NCBI GenBank assembly: GCA_024734495.1
Contig: JALMQS010000187.1
Location: forward strand, 21,480,572-21,544,571
DNA length: 64,000 bases
Source: Forficula auricularia
Lineage: Eukaryota; Arthropoda; Insecta; Dermaptera; Forficulidae
Direction of reading: 5' to 3'
Under the pieces are notes generated by a model. The model saw nothing but the letters and a program-made list of their open reading frames with translations. It was not told the origin of the DNA and made no database searches. Made by a program: the position numbers and the translations under genes. Positions 49,512 through 61,075 of this stretch are shown in pieces. Position 1 is the stretch's first letter. Each line of letters begins with the position of its first letter.

Positions 49512-49695
49512 CGAGGGGTGATCCGCGATTGGAAGTAGGTGTACACCTCTTTGAAGTATTTAGAAAGTACTTGGAAATATTTGGAAGTGCTTGAAAATAT
49601 TTGGAAGTACTTGGAATATTTGGAAGTACTTGGAAATATTTGGAAGTACATGTGGAAGTAGGTGAACAGCATATTATCTCGCGGTTCACCCCTCG
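49512..49695. mobile_element. CGAGGGG-family MITE, copy 8, with internal expansion
   Basis: Perfect octamer duplication GATTTTAT at 49504-49511 and 49696-49703. The middle carries a ~20-bp tandem array of TTGGAAGTACTTGGAAATA units not seen in the other copies. Confidence 0.88.
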
Positions 49696-49703
49696 GATTT
49701 TAT

Positions 49704-50737
49704 TAGATTTTAATATTAAGTCATAATACAAGTAAAAACAAAATAATTATAATTTAGTTGATTATTTATTACTAGTGGGTCTCTAAATTTCCATATTGAA
49801 TACATTTATATTTGCCTGTGGTTACAAAAGAAAAAAGAGACGGTAGAACATAAATCCCTAAAATAAATGTCTACATTTTTCTTGTAGAATAGAAAAAGAC
49901 TTTATATTCTAATTATTCTCTTAATTTTTAACTATAAATATAATATTAAATTTTAAATTTACTTTTATTTTAATTATAATATTTATTCTGTTTTGCTTTT
50001 GAGGTTGGCATTTAAGTAAGATGGCTGCTTAAACTCGCGGGTATTTTCCATCTAATTAATTAGGAATCATCTATATTTATATTAAATTAATGGAATTTAT
50101 TATAATGGTAAGTTTTGATATTCTATATATTTTTTTAAATAACTTTTAACTTTGTTATCATTTCAATTTTTTTATGTTCACCCATTTTGGTTAAATGTTT
50201 CTTTGCAATATAAGATTAAAACACAATTTATTATTTTTTACCTTTATTTAAATTTTAATTATTATTTGACCTTTTCAATGATTATCAATCTCAAATTAAA
50301 ACATAAAATTTAATATAAGAGTTCACATTGCCGATAGAAGTAGACTTCGGTATTTTATATTCAATTTGGGAAAATGTCATTCTATTGCCCTTCGAATTTT
50401 GAAGAAATTCGGAACACTCAACTACTTTTATTTAAATTATTATATGTAGTACTGGATTAGGAAAATATTTAAAATAACTTATAATATTAAATTTTTAAAC
50501 TATACTTATAATCTACTCCCTCTTCTTCGAAACTAATATGAGCTGCCCCTCCTAGTTCACAATCTGGGTACACTCTTCGTAGTAAATCATATACCTATAT
50601 ATTTATTTAAAAAAATCATTTCTCGCTTTGCTCCTTTTATTATTTTATATACAATTTTTGATCAAACTTAACAAAGTTAGAATAGTCTTTGACTCTATCT
50701 GAAAACTGAAATACCTATATCTATATCTTAATTAACA
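49704..50737. other. AT-rich stretch, no confirmed gene
   Basis: Contains ATG immediately followed by GTAAGT at 50104-50112, which could be a first exon ending right after the start codon. No matching downstream exon is convincing. Confidence 0.35.
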
Positions 50738-51560
50738 CAAAATCAAGAGTTTCATCTGCATTTTATTAAAACAATTGTTTATTATTTTTCAGATTCATTA
50801 CTCTCAATTATGGCTGGCTGCTGTGAAAACTGGTTCTCTCTCTTAAATGCTTTTGTAAATTTTTTATATAATTTTTTCTAACTAACTATAACAAAGAATA
50901 ATTAGAGCCTATCAGTGAGAAGTGTTTTGGCCGCGCTTTGTTTGAAAAGAATATTTATCATCAGACTATTGCGGATTATGCTATTAAAGTCTGTGGAGTC
51001 TTAAATCTGGACCAGGAGAGAAAAAAGATGTGATCCACTTAGCTACAATCCAACGTCATTTTGCGTATAGCCCGCTAGACATTCGGATGGTGATCCATCC
51101 GAATGTCTAGCGGGCTATACGCAAAATGACGTTGGATTGTAGCTAAGTGGATCACATCTTTTTTCTCTCCTGGTCCAGATTTAAGACTCCACAGACTTTA
51201 ATAGCATAATCCGCAATAGTCTTGTGATAAAATATCTTTTTCAAATAAAGCGCGGCCAAAACACTTCTCATTGATAGGTCAATTATTCTTTGTTATATCA
51301 GTTAGAAAAATTATAAAAAATTTATTTAAGATCATTATTTCAAGTTAGAAATATATAAGTTCAAATATTATTTTCACTCAATATTTGACAAAAATTCCTT
51401 ACAGTTGATTCGTGATTGAATCAAATGTAGAAAACATTCGGTTAAATGCTTTTGGTTTCTATTTTAAATTCATCTCTATCATTCAAAAATTGTTTTCAAA
51501 CTGAAGACAAAAGGATATTCCGATCACTTACCACTTACCATCATTATGCAAATGTAGTAA
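50738..51560 (+). repeat. direct repeat, copy 1 (interrupted)
   Basis: Matches 58566-58800 (AAAATCAAGAGTTTCATCTG, TTGGTTTCTATTTTAAATTC, CCGATCACTTACCA) except for a 599-bp insertion at 50856-51454. Confidence 0.85.
50856..51454. mobile_element. fold-back element with ~220-bp arms and 13-bp duplication
   Basis: The inner arms 50867-51090 and 51095-51315 are inverted repeats with a 4-nt loop (TGAT at 51091-51094); the inner ~100 bp per arm look perfect. TTAAATGCTTTTG stands at 50843-50855 and again at 51442-51454. The related sequence at 58566-58800 has an uninterrupted TTAAATACATTTGG. Confidence 0.85.
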
Positions 51561-52800
51561 GTATATAGTATATATATTTATCATCATTTTTGGCTTTGCT
51601 CTTTACATTATTTTTTGATCAAACTTACGTCGGTTTGAAAGGAAAGGAGGAAGGATTCCAATAAATTACACCTTATTTTATATGTGTTAATTTTTTTCTT
51701 TCCTCACTACCTCTGGGCTGCCTTCCATTACATTCAATTAAAGTTTCTACCAGTCCGTCTCTCTCAGAGAAAATTTCGTTGCAAAAAAACTTATATATAA
51801 GTTTGAATAGAGTGACTCTATGATCAGAAATAAATTCTAACTGAAGTACCTTTACCAATGGACTGGTAAAGGAATAGATATTTTATTTAGGAATGTGATT
51901 ATATTTGATAAATTAAAAAAAATGCTTAACATCTATTTTCAATTGTTTTTATTTAAACTAATAATTATATGATTTTGAGTATATTACAATAATTAATTAA
52001 ATAAATAAATAAATAATTCCAATCGATTGGCCATACACTATACATTGCTAAATAATTTGAATTTATATTCTTAATTTTTTTTCTTTTTCAATGAGTAATT
52101 GGTCATATTAAATTTTGAATTTTTTTCATAATTAATAAGAGTATTTAATTTACGTTTTAATAACTTCGTTTTTCGTGATTATCTTGTTGTTATTTAGCAC
52201 ACGATTCAATCCATTTAAATCGTTCAATCTTTGTTGAATAGTATTTGAAATATTTAGGGTATTGGTATTCTTAGCTATAACTGGTGAAATTATTTTTTCC
52301 AAAAAGTTTTCGGGGCGCCTCCTCAAATTGTGAGGTTGGTTAAGAAAATAATGTGTACAAAATTTGAGATCGATCGGACAACCCTTTGAGGTGGCGCATC
52401 TCATTTGAAAATCCCAAATTTTAGGAATTTCGCTTTATTCGGCTACTATATTTTGTTATACGTCGTTAAATTGAAACAAAGAATAAAAACATCGATGGCA
52501 ATGTAATTAATAAACATTATTTTGTGAAATCCCGCCCCTACCTTCGTTATTCAGTCATTATTAAAACACATACAGCAAATGGAAAGAAAAAATCAAGTGA
52601 ATTGAATATTATGGCGCGTTGCCTACCTCCTAGGCGTACAGATTTATTTGTGTCATATTAGTGTAATAAAAGTAAAAAAAAATGTTATTATATATATATA
52701 TATATATATCAAAAGAAGGGATTTAGCATTCACATAGAAGTAAATAAATAGAAATACGATTATTCTCTCAAAATAAATTTTATTTACCAAAAATGGAGTT

Positions 52801-54452
52801 TTACAAATCCGCTGCCAATGTTGATTTCATACTGTCGGGGTATTTTTTCCTATATTCTGAAACAATTTGCAGGATATATTGTTTCTCTTCTTCGCTTCTT
52901 GAAAGGATTTTATTATAGTCTTCCATGAGTTTCACTCCTCGTTCAGCGGTGTCGTTTACAACTTTAAGTTTTTTTATAATTTCCAGTCCAATTTGAAAAC
53001 TGTTATCATCTTCCCATTCAAGAGGATCTTTTTGTAAAAAATCCATTGGGATGGAAAATCTATCAAAAAATCCTCTTGTTTTTTGTGAAATGAAATTCTC
53101 TATGCCCTTGGTTAAAAAATTTTCCACATCATTCGGAAAAATTTCGAATTTTTTCACACTGTTCTCGCTGGTATCGATTTTATCCAGTGCTTTCACCATC
53201 CGTTTCTTGCTGTCAAATCCAATTTCATCGTCAAAAAATGCTAAGCCAGATACCACAAATGGTTACATAATTTATTTATTGCAATACGGCTTATTTTTTT
53301 ATCAACTTCGCGATAGGCGTTCAGATTTTTTAAAAATTCTAAGTCCAGTCGAGGAGCTTTTGCAGCCATTGGAGATTGAATCCAAACTTTAAGATAAAGT
53401 TTGGCAAGAAAGATGCAAATATCACGAATCCCAATTTTTTCTTCCTTGGTCAAAGTGAACTCGCCCCGGAATAAATAAATTTTTAAACAATATATCGCCT
53501 TCGCCATCCATCGAGCGTGGTGAAACGCTCCTGGACCGCGAAAAGAAATACCTCTGGGAGGTGTTCCGCCTAAGAAAATGATGACGAGCTCCAGGAATTC
53601 GCGGTAATCTTCGCGCGGCTGCTTGACTTTTTGTAAAGTTTGCATTGCAAACTCAAGTACTTCATTTGTATCCTGAATTGACTGGCGGACATACTCATCT
53701 TTATTCCCTGGTATAAATTTTTGTTTGCTTATTTTTGGCCACGATTCTTGAAATTTTTTGAAAATAGAAATAGTTGGACCTGAAGATTGCGATATTTTCT
53801 CATCGAATGCACCCCTCAAAATTATTTCATAAATATGGTGTCGACAGGGTAGATACAGAAGATCTCGTTGTAATATTTGTTTAAGATAGACACATGGGCC
53901 TCGAAAATGTCCCGTATTTGAAGATGTTGTATCACAACAAACAGCTTGTACTTTATCGGAAAGTCTCCAATCTTGCAACAGTTTGTGCACCGCAAAGGCT
54001 TGGTTCGTTCCACTACCAGATTCGATTTTCGGAATTCCAAGCATTTTTTTCTTTTCCATCGTACGTTATTAAAACTAGTAACCTGTTAACTTTTATCTTT
54101 CCGTCCCAATGAACAGTCAGTACACCGAGATCGCGGGATTTAAACGCTGCAAAAAATTTTCCGGCCAGTTCTTTTCGAAAAAGTGTTCGATAACGTCTAA
54201 TTGACGTTCGATTTATTATAAAATCGTTTAAATCATGCCCAAGAGCTTCAGCAGTTGCTGCTATAATTCGAACTGCATCACGGTCACTCACTTTGCAATT
54301 GTCGAGGGTCGCTACAAGTTTTGAAGTAATCAGTTCTTTTTGAGCACGTCTTCTTTTTGGGTTACTTGGGCCAGGTTCATTCTTGAATACAATACTGCCT
54401 TCTTCATCCGGGTTCTCTCTCTTCTTCAGGGAATGTTGATGACGACTGCGGT
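52801..54452 (-). pseudogene. DDE/RNase H-fold transposase-like gene, two frameshifts
   Basis: Minus strand. After an acceptor-like ATGTAG, the frame reads RENPDEEGSIVFKNEPGPSN, then ITSKLVATLDNCKVSDRDAV and LTVHWDGK (first Asp block). A frameshift in an A run near 54045 leads to KMLGIPKIESGSGTNQAF, AVCCDTTSSNTGHFRG (second Asp block) and LPCRHHIYE. A second frameshift near 53250 leads to SGLAFFDDEIGF and VNDTAERGVKLMEDYN (likely last acidic block), ending SMKSTLAADL. This protein family is scattered through arthropod and cnidarian genomes in many copies; its superfamily is not named here with certainty (hAT-like architecture). Confidence 0.75.
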
Positions 54453-54542
54453 TCTACATTTTCTTTTAAAATTAAACATTATACAAACTTTTTTAAAATT
54501 TATAAAAATAATTAAAAATAAATTATTCTCTATTCATTAGAC

Positions 54543-55083
54543 CAGTGTTTCTCAAAGTGTGGTTCGCGAACCCCTAGGGGTTCGCCATTCGACTGCAGAG
54601 GGTTCGCGACAAGATTTACGTAATAGTTGCTTGATGACCGACAAGTCATACAATATTGCTGAAGAATTGATTTTACCAGCTGCTAAAGATATGGTCAGTT
54701 GTGTATTGGGAGACACATTTTCGAAATTGCTGGATAAAATACCACTTTCAAATGATACAATTGCATGTCGCATTCACGACATGGCACATGATGTCTAAAA
54801 TCAAATATCTTTGAATGTTTTCCTCTTTTGTATGAATTTATCACGACGAACGCCTTATCCGTGGATTCCGAAATAAGGTCTGAAATTGTTCTTCATCTTT
54901 CTCAGCTCTCCGACGAACTGAAAAGGTATTTTCCGAATATTAATAATGCTAAAAAGATGGCTGGATTCGTAACTCATTTGCGGTCAAGAACGAGAGCATA
55001 AATTCTATTTTGAGTATTAAGCAACAGGAGTCATTATTAGAAATGTCTGTAGATGAAACTCTTCAAGCTGATTTAAAAAGGAT
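54543..55083 (+). pseudogene. hAT element copy A, internally deleted and truncated
   Basis: Starts CAGTGTTTCTCAAAGTGTGG. Encodes MTDKSYNIAEELILPAAKDM, then jumps near 54797 straight to sequence equal to about 57345 in copy B. It ends at AAAAAGGATG, where G-rich minisatellite DNA takes over. It keeps CAA where copy B has a stop (near 55021). Confidence 0.85.
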
Positions 55084-55310
55084 GTGGGGGAGGGGGGGGG
55101 GGGGGGGTTAAAAAATTAAAATCTCGGCCATTTACCAAACTCAACCAAATTTTGTATACATAATCATTGGGACGCCAAAAGTCTAAAAATGTAAAAACTA
55201 ACCCCCTCCCCTACATGATTATAAATAATTTTATTAAATATTAAATATAAGTGAGGGGCCAGGTTGTATGGTAAAGTCAAGTGGATAGCCACATCAGAAC
55301 ACGTCAGCTT
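55084..55310 (-). repeat. minisatellite-bearing element fragment
   Basis: Begins with a G run, one ~120-bp unit (ACCAAATTTTGTATACATAA), then the end motif GGTAAAGTCAAGTGGAT and CACATCAGAAC. Confidence 0.75.
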
Positions 55311-55601
55311 ATTTTTTTTTTATTTAACATTTTAAATTACATATTTTTTTTTTACTTTCAGAACCATATAAAGTTCTCGAGAAATATTAAAATCCAGTAA
55401 AATGACAAAACCTACTGCAAAATTCAGGTATTAATTAATATTTTATTTTATTTCAATTTTTAAAATTTAAAATTATTTTCATTAATTTTTTCAGCTTCCT
55501 AAGAAAAAGAAAAAAAGAACAGTAAAGAGACGAATATCGTCCCGTATATCTGTGCAAAACAACTAAACACACTCAGCACAGGTATATGTGGAGAGGCGCT
55601 G

Positions 55602-56069
55602 ACACCCGTTTCGGGTATGACATTCGAAGAAGAAGAAAGAGACGAAGGACTGTCCGAAAAGGATTTTGCCAGAAAGTGATAAAAAGAAATACAACTAAAT
55701 AAACATCACCTTGCAAAGATAATGATGACAATCAACCCTCCCCTCCATTATAACATTACACCCGTTTCGGGTATGGCACTCAAAGAAGGAAAAAGAGACA
55801 AAGGACTGTCCGAAAAGGATTTTGCCAGAAAATGATAAAGAGAAATACAACTAAATAAACATCACCTTGCAAAGATAATGATGACAATCAACCCTCCTCT
55901 CCATTATAACATTACACCCGTTTCGGGTATGGCACTCAAAGAAGGAAAAAGAGACAAAGGACTGTCCGAAAAGGATTTTGCCAGAAAATGATAAAGAGAA
56001 ATACAACTAAATAAACATCACCTTGCAAAGATAATGATGACAATCAACCCTCCCCTCCATTATAACATT
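55602..56069 (+). repeat. tandem repeat, three 156-bp units
   Basis: ACACCCGTTTCGGGTATG starts at 55602, 55758 and 55914. Units 2 and 3 are almost identical; unit 1 differs at several bases. Each unit has the short frame PVSGM(T/A)..E...RD(E/K)GLSEKDFARK followed by two stops. Confidence 0.9.
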
Positions 56070-56315
56070 GGATTAATAGACCAATTATTTTAAATCAAAT
56101 TGATTTCCATTTGTAGCATTCATACCTAATTTGTCTTTTAAAAAATAAACATTTCTTGGCGAAGGCGGATCTTATCAAAGGACATACCGGAACGGATAAT
56201 ACGATGTACTGCGGTAGTGATGCTATCAAATTGTTCACAAAGGAAAATACGAACCCTTCGTTATCAAATTAGTCTTTTGACAATGTACTTGAATTTGCTC
56301 TATGATACCTTATAG

Positions 56316-57794
56316 CATTGTTTCTCAAAGTGTGGTTCGCGAACCCCTAGGGGTTCGCCATTCGACCGCAGGGGGTTCGTGACAAGATTTACGTAATAGT
56401 TGCTTGATGACCGACAAGTCATACAATATTGCTGAAGAATTGATTTTACCAGCTGCTAAAGATATGGTCAGTTGTGTATTGGGAGACACATTTTCGAAAT
56501 TGCTGAATAAAATACCACTTTCAAATGATACAATTGCACGTCGCATTCACGACATGGCATATGATGTTGAAAATCAACTCGCACAACGAATACAAAATAA
56601 TTATTACGCGATTCAAGTTGATGAATCAACATGTATTAGTGGATTGCCGAATTTACTTGGGTTTGTTAGATATGAGTATAAAAATATATGTGAAGAAGAT
56701 TTTTTATTTTGTAAGAACTTGGAGTCTACGACGAAAGGAGAAGATATTTTTAACACTATTAATGATTTTATTGAAAAACATGGCATAGATTGGACAAAGT
56801 GCATTGGTATATCCACTGACGGTGCAAAGGCCATGACAGGAAGAATATCTGGACTAATATCCAAGATTAAAAATCTCGCTCCTGAGGTCAAAAGTATGCA
56901 TTGTGAACAGAGAAGCATTGGCGAGCAAGAAAATACCTAATGATTTAAAAACAACACTTTCAGAGGTCGTAAAAATAATAAATTACATAAAAGCCCGTCC
57001 GCTAAATTCAAGACTTTTGGCATTATTATGCCGAGACATGGGTAGTGAACATGTTTCATTACTGCTACACTGTGAAGTACTCTGGTTGTCAAAAGGCAGG
57101 AAGGATATTAACTCGGTTTGTTGAACTTCGTCACGAAATCTATATATTTTTGAAAGACAGTGACTTCAACCTTAAATTCCGATTTGACGATGAAACCTGG
57201 CATAAAAGAGGAACCTATTTAGCTGACATTTTTTCTTGTCTCAATGAAACGAATGGTTCGATGCAAGGTTCCACGTGCAGTGTATTCACTGTGCAGGACA
57301 AAATAAATGCACTTATAAAAAAATAGAATTTTGGAAAACTTGCTTGAGATCAAATATCTTTGAATGTTTTACTCTTTTGTATGAATTTATCACGACGAAC
57401 GCCTTATCCGTGGATTCCGAAATAAGGGCTGAAATTGTTCTTCATCTTTCTCAGCTCTCCGAGGAACTGAAAAGGTATTTTCCGAATATTGATAATGCTA
57501 AAAAAGATGGCTGGATTCGTAACCCATTTGCGGTCACGAACGAGAGCATAAATTCTAGTTTGAGTATTAAGCAATAGGAGTCATTATTAGAAATGTCTGT
57601 AGATAAAACTCTTCAAGCTGATTTAAAAAGGATGTCTTTGATAGATTTTTGGGCAGCTAGACAGGGAGAGTATCCCGAACTCTCACGCAAAGCGGTGAAT
57701 TTCGAGGGGGGATTTAATTAGTTAGTTAAGGGGTTCGCTGTCACCTGGAAACTTTTAACAGGTGTTCGTGGAGCCAAAAGTTTGAGAAACACTG
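56316..57794 (+). pseudogene. hAT (Charlie/ZBED5-like) transposase element copy B
   Basis: Ends CATTGTTTCTCAAAGTGTGG and TTTGAGAAACACTG are hAT TIRs. The frame from 56404 reads MTDKSYNIAEELILPAAKDM, YYAIQVDESTCISGL (first catalytic Asp) and IDWTKCIGISTDGAKAMTGR (second Asp). Frameshifts follow near 56905, 57105 and 57325. Later parts are SEHVSLLLHCEVLWLSKGR and FVELRHEIYIFLKDSDFNLK, then a TAG stop at 57575-57577 and SLIDFWAARQGEYPELSRKA near the end. The N-terminal BED zinc-finger part is absent; the TIR runs directly into the middle of the protein. Confidence 0.88.
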
Positions 57795-57894
57795 CATTAA
57801 GACTTTCGCTGAGAATTCAGAGAGAGTTTCGAGTTCTCAGAGAAGAGAGAAAAAAAGACGTGTTTTGAGAAGAAAACATATAATATAATTTTAG

Positions 57895-57970
57895 GTTAAA
57901 AATAAAATAAAATGAGAGAGTCTTCTGTTTTTTAGACTCTCTCATTTTATTTTATTTTTAACCTAAAATA
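57895..57970. repeat. short palindrome
   Basis: AATAAAATGAGAGAGTCT and its complement around CTGTTTTTT, just past hAT copy B. Confidence 0.8.
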
Positions 57971-58565
57971 AAAACAATTCTGTTACCATCGACAGTGAAA
58001 TCTTTTATTCAACTAATACATTAATATAATATTAATATAAATTGATTGATTAATAATATTAATATATTTAAATATATAATCAATGATATTATAGCGTAGA
58101 ATCTCTATATTTTCATATTTTCTCGATGTACGCCTTGGAGGTAGGCTACGCGCCATAATATACAATTCACTTGATTTTTTTCTTTTCATTTGCTCTATTT
58201 GTTTTAATAATGGCTGAATAACGAAGGTAGGGGCTGGATTTCCACAAAAAATAATTTTTATTAATAACATTGCCATCGATGTTTTTATTCTTTGTTTCAA
58301 TTTAACGACGTATATAACAAAATATAGTAGCCGAATAAATCGAATTCCCTAAAATTTACAATTTTCAAATGAGATGAGCTACCTCAAAGGGTTGTCCGAT
58401 CGATCTCAAATTGTATACACATTATTTTCTTATCCAACCTAACAATTTGAGGGGGCGTCCCGGGAAAAATTTCATTGTCGAAAAATAAGGTCTACCCTAG
58501 TATTCAAGCTAGAATTTGTGTATTTAATCTGGTTATTAATCTGTATATATTTGTTCTATATCTTG

Positions 58566-58800
58566 TCACAAAATCAAGAGTTTCATCTGTATTTTATTAA
58601 AACATTTGTTTATTATTTTTTTCAGATTCATTACTCTTAATAATGGCTGTTGTGAAAACTGGTTGTCTCTTAAATACATTTGGTTTCTATTTTAAATTCA
58701 TCTCTATCATTCAAAAATTGTATTCAAACTGAAGACAAAAAGATACTCCGATCACTTACCATCATTATGCAAAGGTACTTTCATATATATATTTATTTCT
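58566..58800 (+). repeat. direct repeat, copy 2 (empty site)
   Basis: Uninterrupted counterpart of 50738-51560; shows the state before the fold-back insertion. Confidence 0.85.
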
Positions 58801-58898
58801 ACTGTTAATTTGTGGATTTGTTTCTTGATAATGTCTTTCAATTTGATTCATTTCATAATTGGGATTCTATCTCTTATTTCTTTCAAAAATAGATTATA

Positions 58899-59206
58899 GG
58901 GAACGTACCCAAATTACGTGACCCGTTCAGGGGGGGGGGCTTTCAAATACCACGTCGTCATCAGGCGCAGGAGCTAGGTCTTCTAGGGAAATCTCGCGCT
59001 TTTTCAAGCTATTCTTAAAAGACAAATATGAGCCAAATTAATTTTTTTTTTTAACTTTCTGTTTGCAAAAAATGATTTAAAATCATATTTATGAATTACT
59101 ACGTGAAAACTAGAAGGAAGGGGGTGGCCTGCCAGCATACTACGTGGTGGTCACTGAGGGGGGGGGGGGGGGGCAAAAATGGGTCACGTAATTTGGGTAC
59201 GTTCCC
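58899..59206. mobile_element. MITE with TIR GGGAACGTACCCAAATTACG
   Basis: The left end and its complement at the right (CGTAATTTGGGTACGTTCCC). Inner G run of 18. Similar in style to 2298-2839 (AAATTACGTGA in both TIRs). Confidence 0.8.
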
Positions 59207-59404
59207 ATATATATTTATTAAACTCGGGGCCCCAGGATCCCCCGGCACAGCCCCTAAACTAGTTTGACGAACCACTAGCCTTCACATATAACATAAAAAA
59301 AAAATTTAATATACTATGGCAATTAACTCTTAGGAACTGAAATATATTTATCAAATTTTTCAAATCTATTCATTTTAAACTTGAAATTGAAAACCTACTA
59401 TTAG

Positions 59405-61075
59405 TTTAACAAAATGAAGCGCTGATTAGTTTTTGGTACATATCGGCCCACAAACATTAGTATTATACAACATTATTTATTTCAGTACTTTTTTAGTTTT
59501 TTCTAAATATCTTTAAAATGACTTAACCAATTTTGATGAAATTTAATATCCTAATTAAGTACCTTGGGGACGACAAAAAAGGTTAAATAAAGTTTTTAGT
59601 AAAATTATATTTTAAAGTACTTTACTCTAAAGTAAGATTTTTAAATTCTTTAAAATTTATTCATTTGATCTGTTTAATATAGGACTCATTTAACCTAACT
59701 AAGTAAGAGTGGATAGGCTTTTCTCTGTGAAATGCTAAAAATTTGGGAGGAAAGTTTATAAGTAACCATAGCAACTGCGTTCTTTTCTTATCCGTTACCT
59801 TTGCTGAAGACATAGAGGAATCGACTTAAAACCAAAATAGCGATTGATTCTCATCTAGTACATGAGGAATAACCATTCTATATTGGAATTTTGACGTTTC
59901 GGTTTTTATTGGTAGCCATTGCTGAAGACATAGAGGAATCGACTTAAAATCAAAAATAGCGATTGATTCTCATCTAGTACTTGAGGAATAACTATTCTAT
60001 ATTGAATTTTTGACGTTTCGGTTTTTATTGGTAACCATTGCTGAAGACATAGAGGAATCGATTTAAAATCAAAAACAGCGATTGATTCTCATCTAGTACT
60101 TGAGGAATAACCATTCTATATTGGATTTTTGACGTTTCGGTTTTTATTGGTAACCATTGCTGAAGAGATAGAGGAATCGATTTAAAATCAAAAATAGCGA
60201 TTGATTCTCATCTAGTACTTGAGGAATAACCATTCTATATTGGATTTTTGACGTTTCGGTTTTTATTGGTAACCATTGCTGAAGACATAGAGGAATCGAT
60301 TTAAAATCAAAAATAGCGATTGATTCTCATCTAGTACTTGAGGAATAACCATTCTATATTGAATTTTTGACGTTTCGGTTTTTATTGGTAACCATTGATG
60401 AAGACATGGAGGAATCGACTTAAAATCAAAAATAGCCATCGATTCTCATATAATACTCGAGGAATAACAATTTTACATTAGATCTCAAGTTTGAGTTGTT
60501 TGCCATAATAAGAATATAGTCTTTTTCGATTTTAAGTCGATTCTTTCCACGTTTTCAGTAGAGGTTGCCATTAATAGTCAAAACTATCAAAAATGGAATG
60601 CAATAAGGCTATTCCTCTAGTATTAGATAAGAATTGATCGTTATTTTTGATTTTAAGCCGTTTCCTCCATGTCTTCAGCAATGGTTACCAATAATAATCG
60701 AAGCGTCAAAAATCTAATGTAGAATTGTTATTCCTCGAGTATTAGATGAGAATCGATGGCTATTTTTGATTTTAAGTCGATTCCTCCATGTCTTCAGCAA
60801 TGGTTACTAATAATAACCGAAACGTCAAAAATCCAATGTAGAATGGTTATTCCTCGACTATTAAATGAGAATCGATCATTATTTTTTGAATTAAAGTCAA
60901 CATGAACTGCAAATTGCAAGTGATATCTGATTAATAATAAAGGAATAAACATATTATTTTTTTATTGTTAAAGGATAAATAATTAATATATCCAGTACAC
61001 ACCAAGCCAGCAAAACATATTAATATTTCAAATGAATTTGGATAAAGTTTAGCAACGATCCGTTGCAGTTTATTT
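59405..61075. repeat. palindromic element with 119-bp units, right member of an inverted pair
   Basis: Six units start GCTGAAGACATAGAGGAATC (or a variant) at 59803, 59921, 60040, 60159, 60278 and 60397, spaced 118-119 bp; about three inverted units follow from 60520 to 60890. Both flanks match the reverse of 45705-46985. Confidence 0.85.

Larger units (their letters stand above)
52282..58497. mobile_element. 6.2 kb TIR element with transposase gene and nested insertions
   Basis: Inverted repeats of about 350 bp, 52282-52640 and 58128-58497, share GAGATCGATCGGACAACCCT, AATTGAAACAAAGAATAAAA, CGTTATTCAG and CTACCTCC(T/A)(A/T)GGCGTAC. The transposase pseudogene lies on the minus strand inside. 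Two hAT copies and a tandem repeat fill the rest. Each TIR holds a short frame with MAR(C/S)LPPRRT. Confidence 0.65.

Noticed and set aside
56308..57802. 8-bp duplication around hAT copy B
   Set aside because: Flanking octamers CCTTATAG and CATTAAGA agree at only four positions, so no duplication is claimed.
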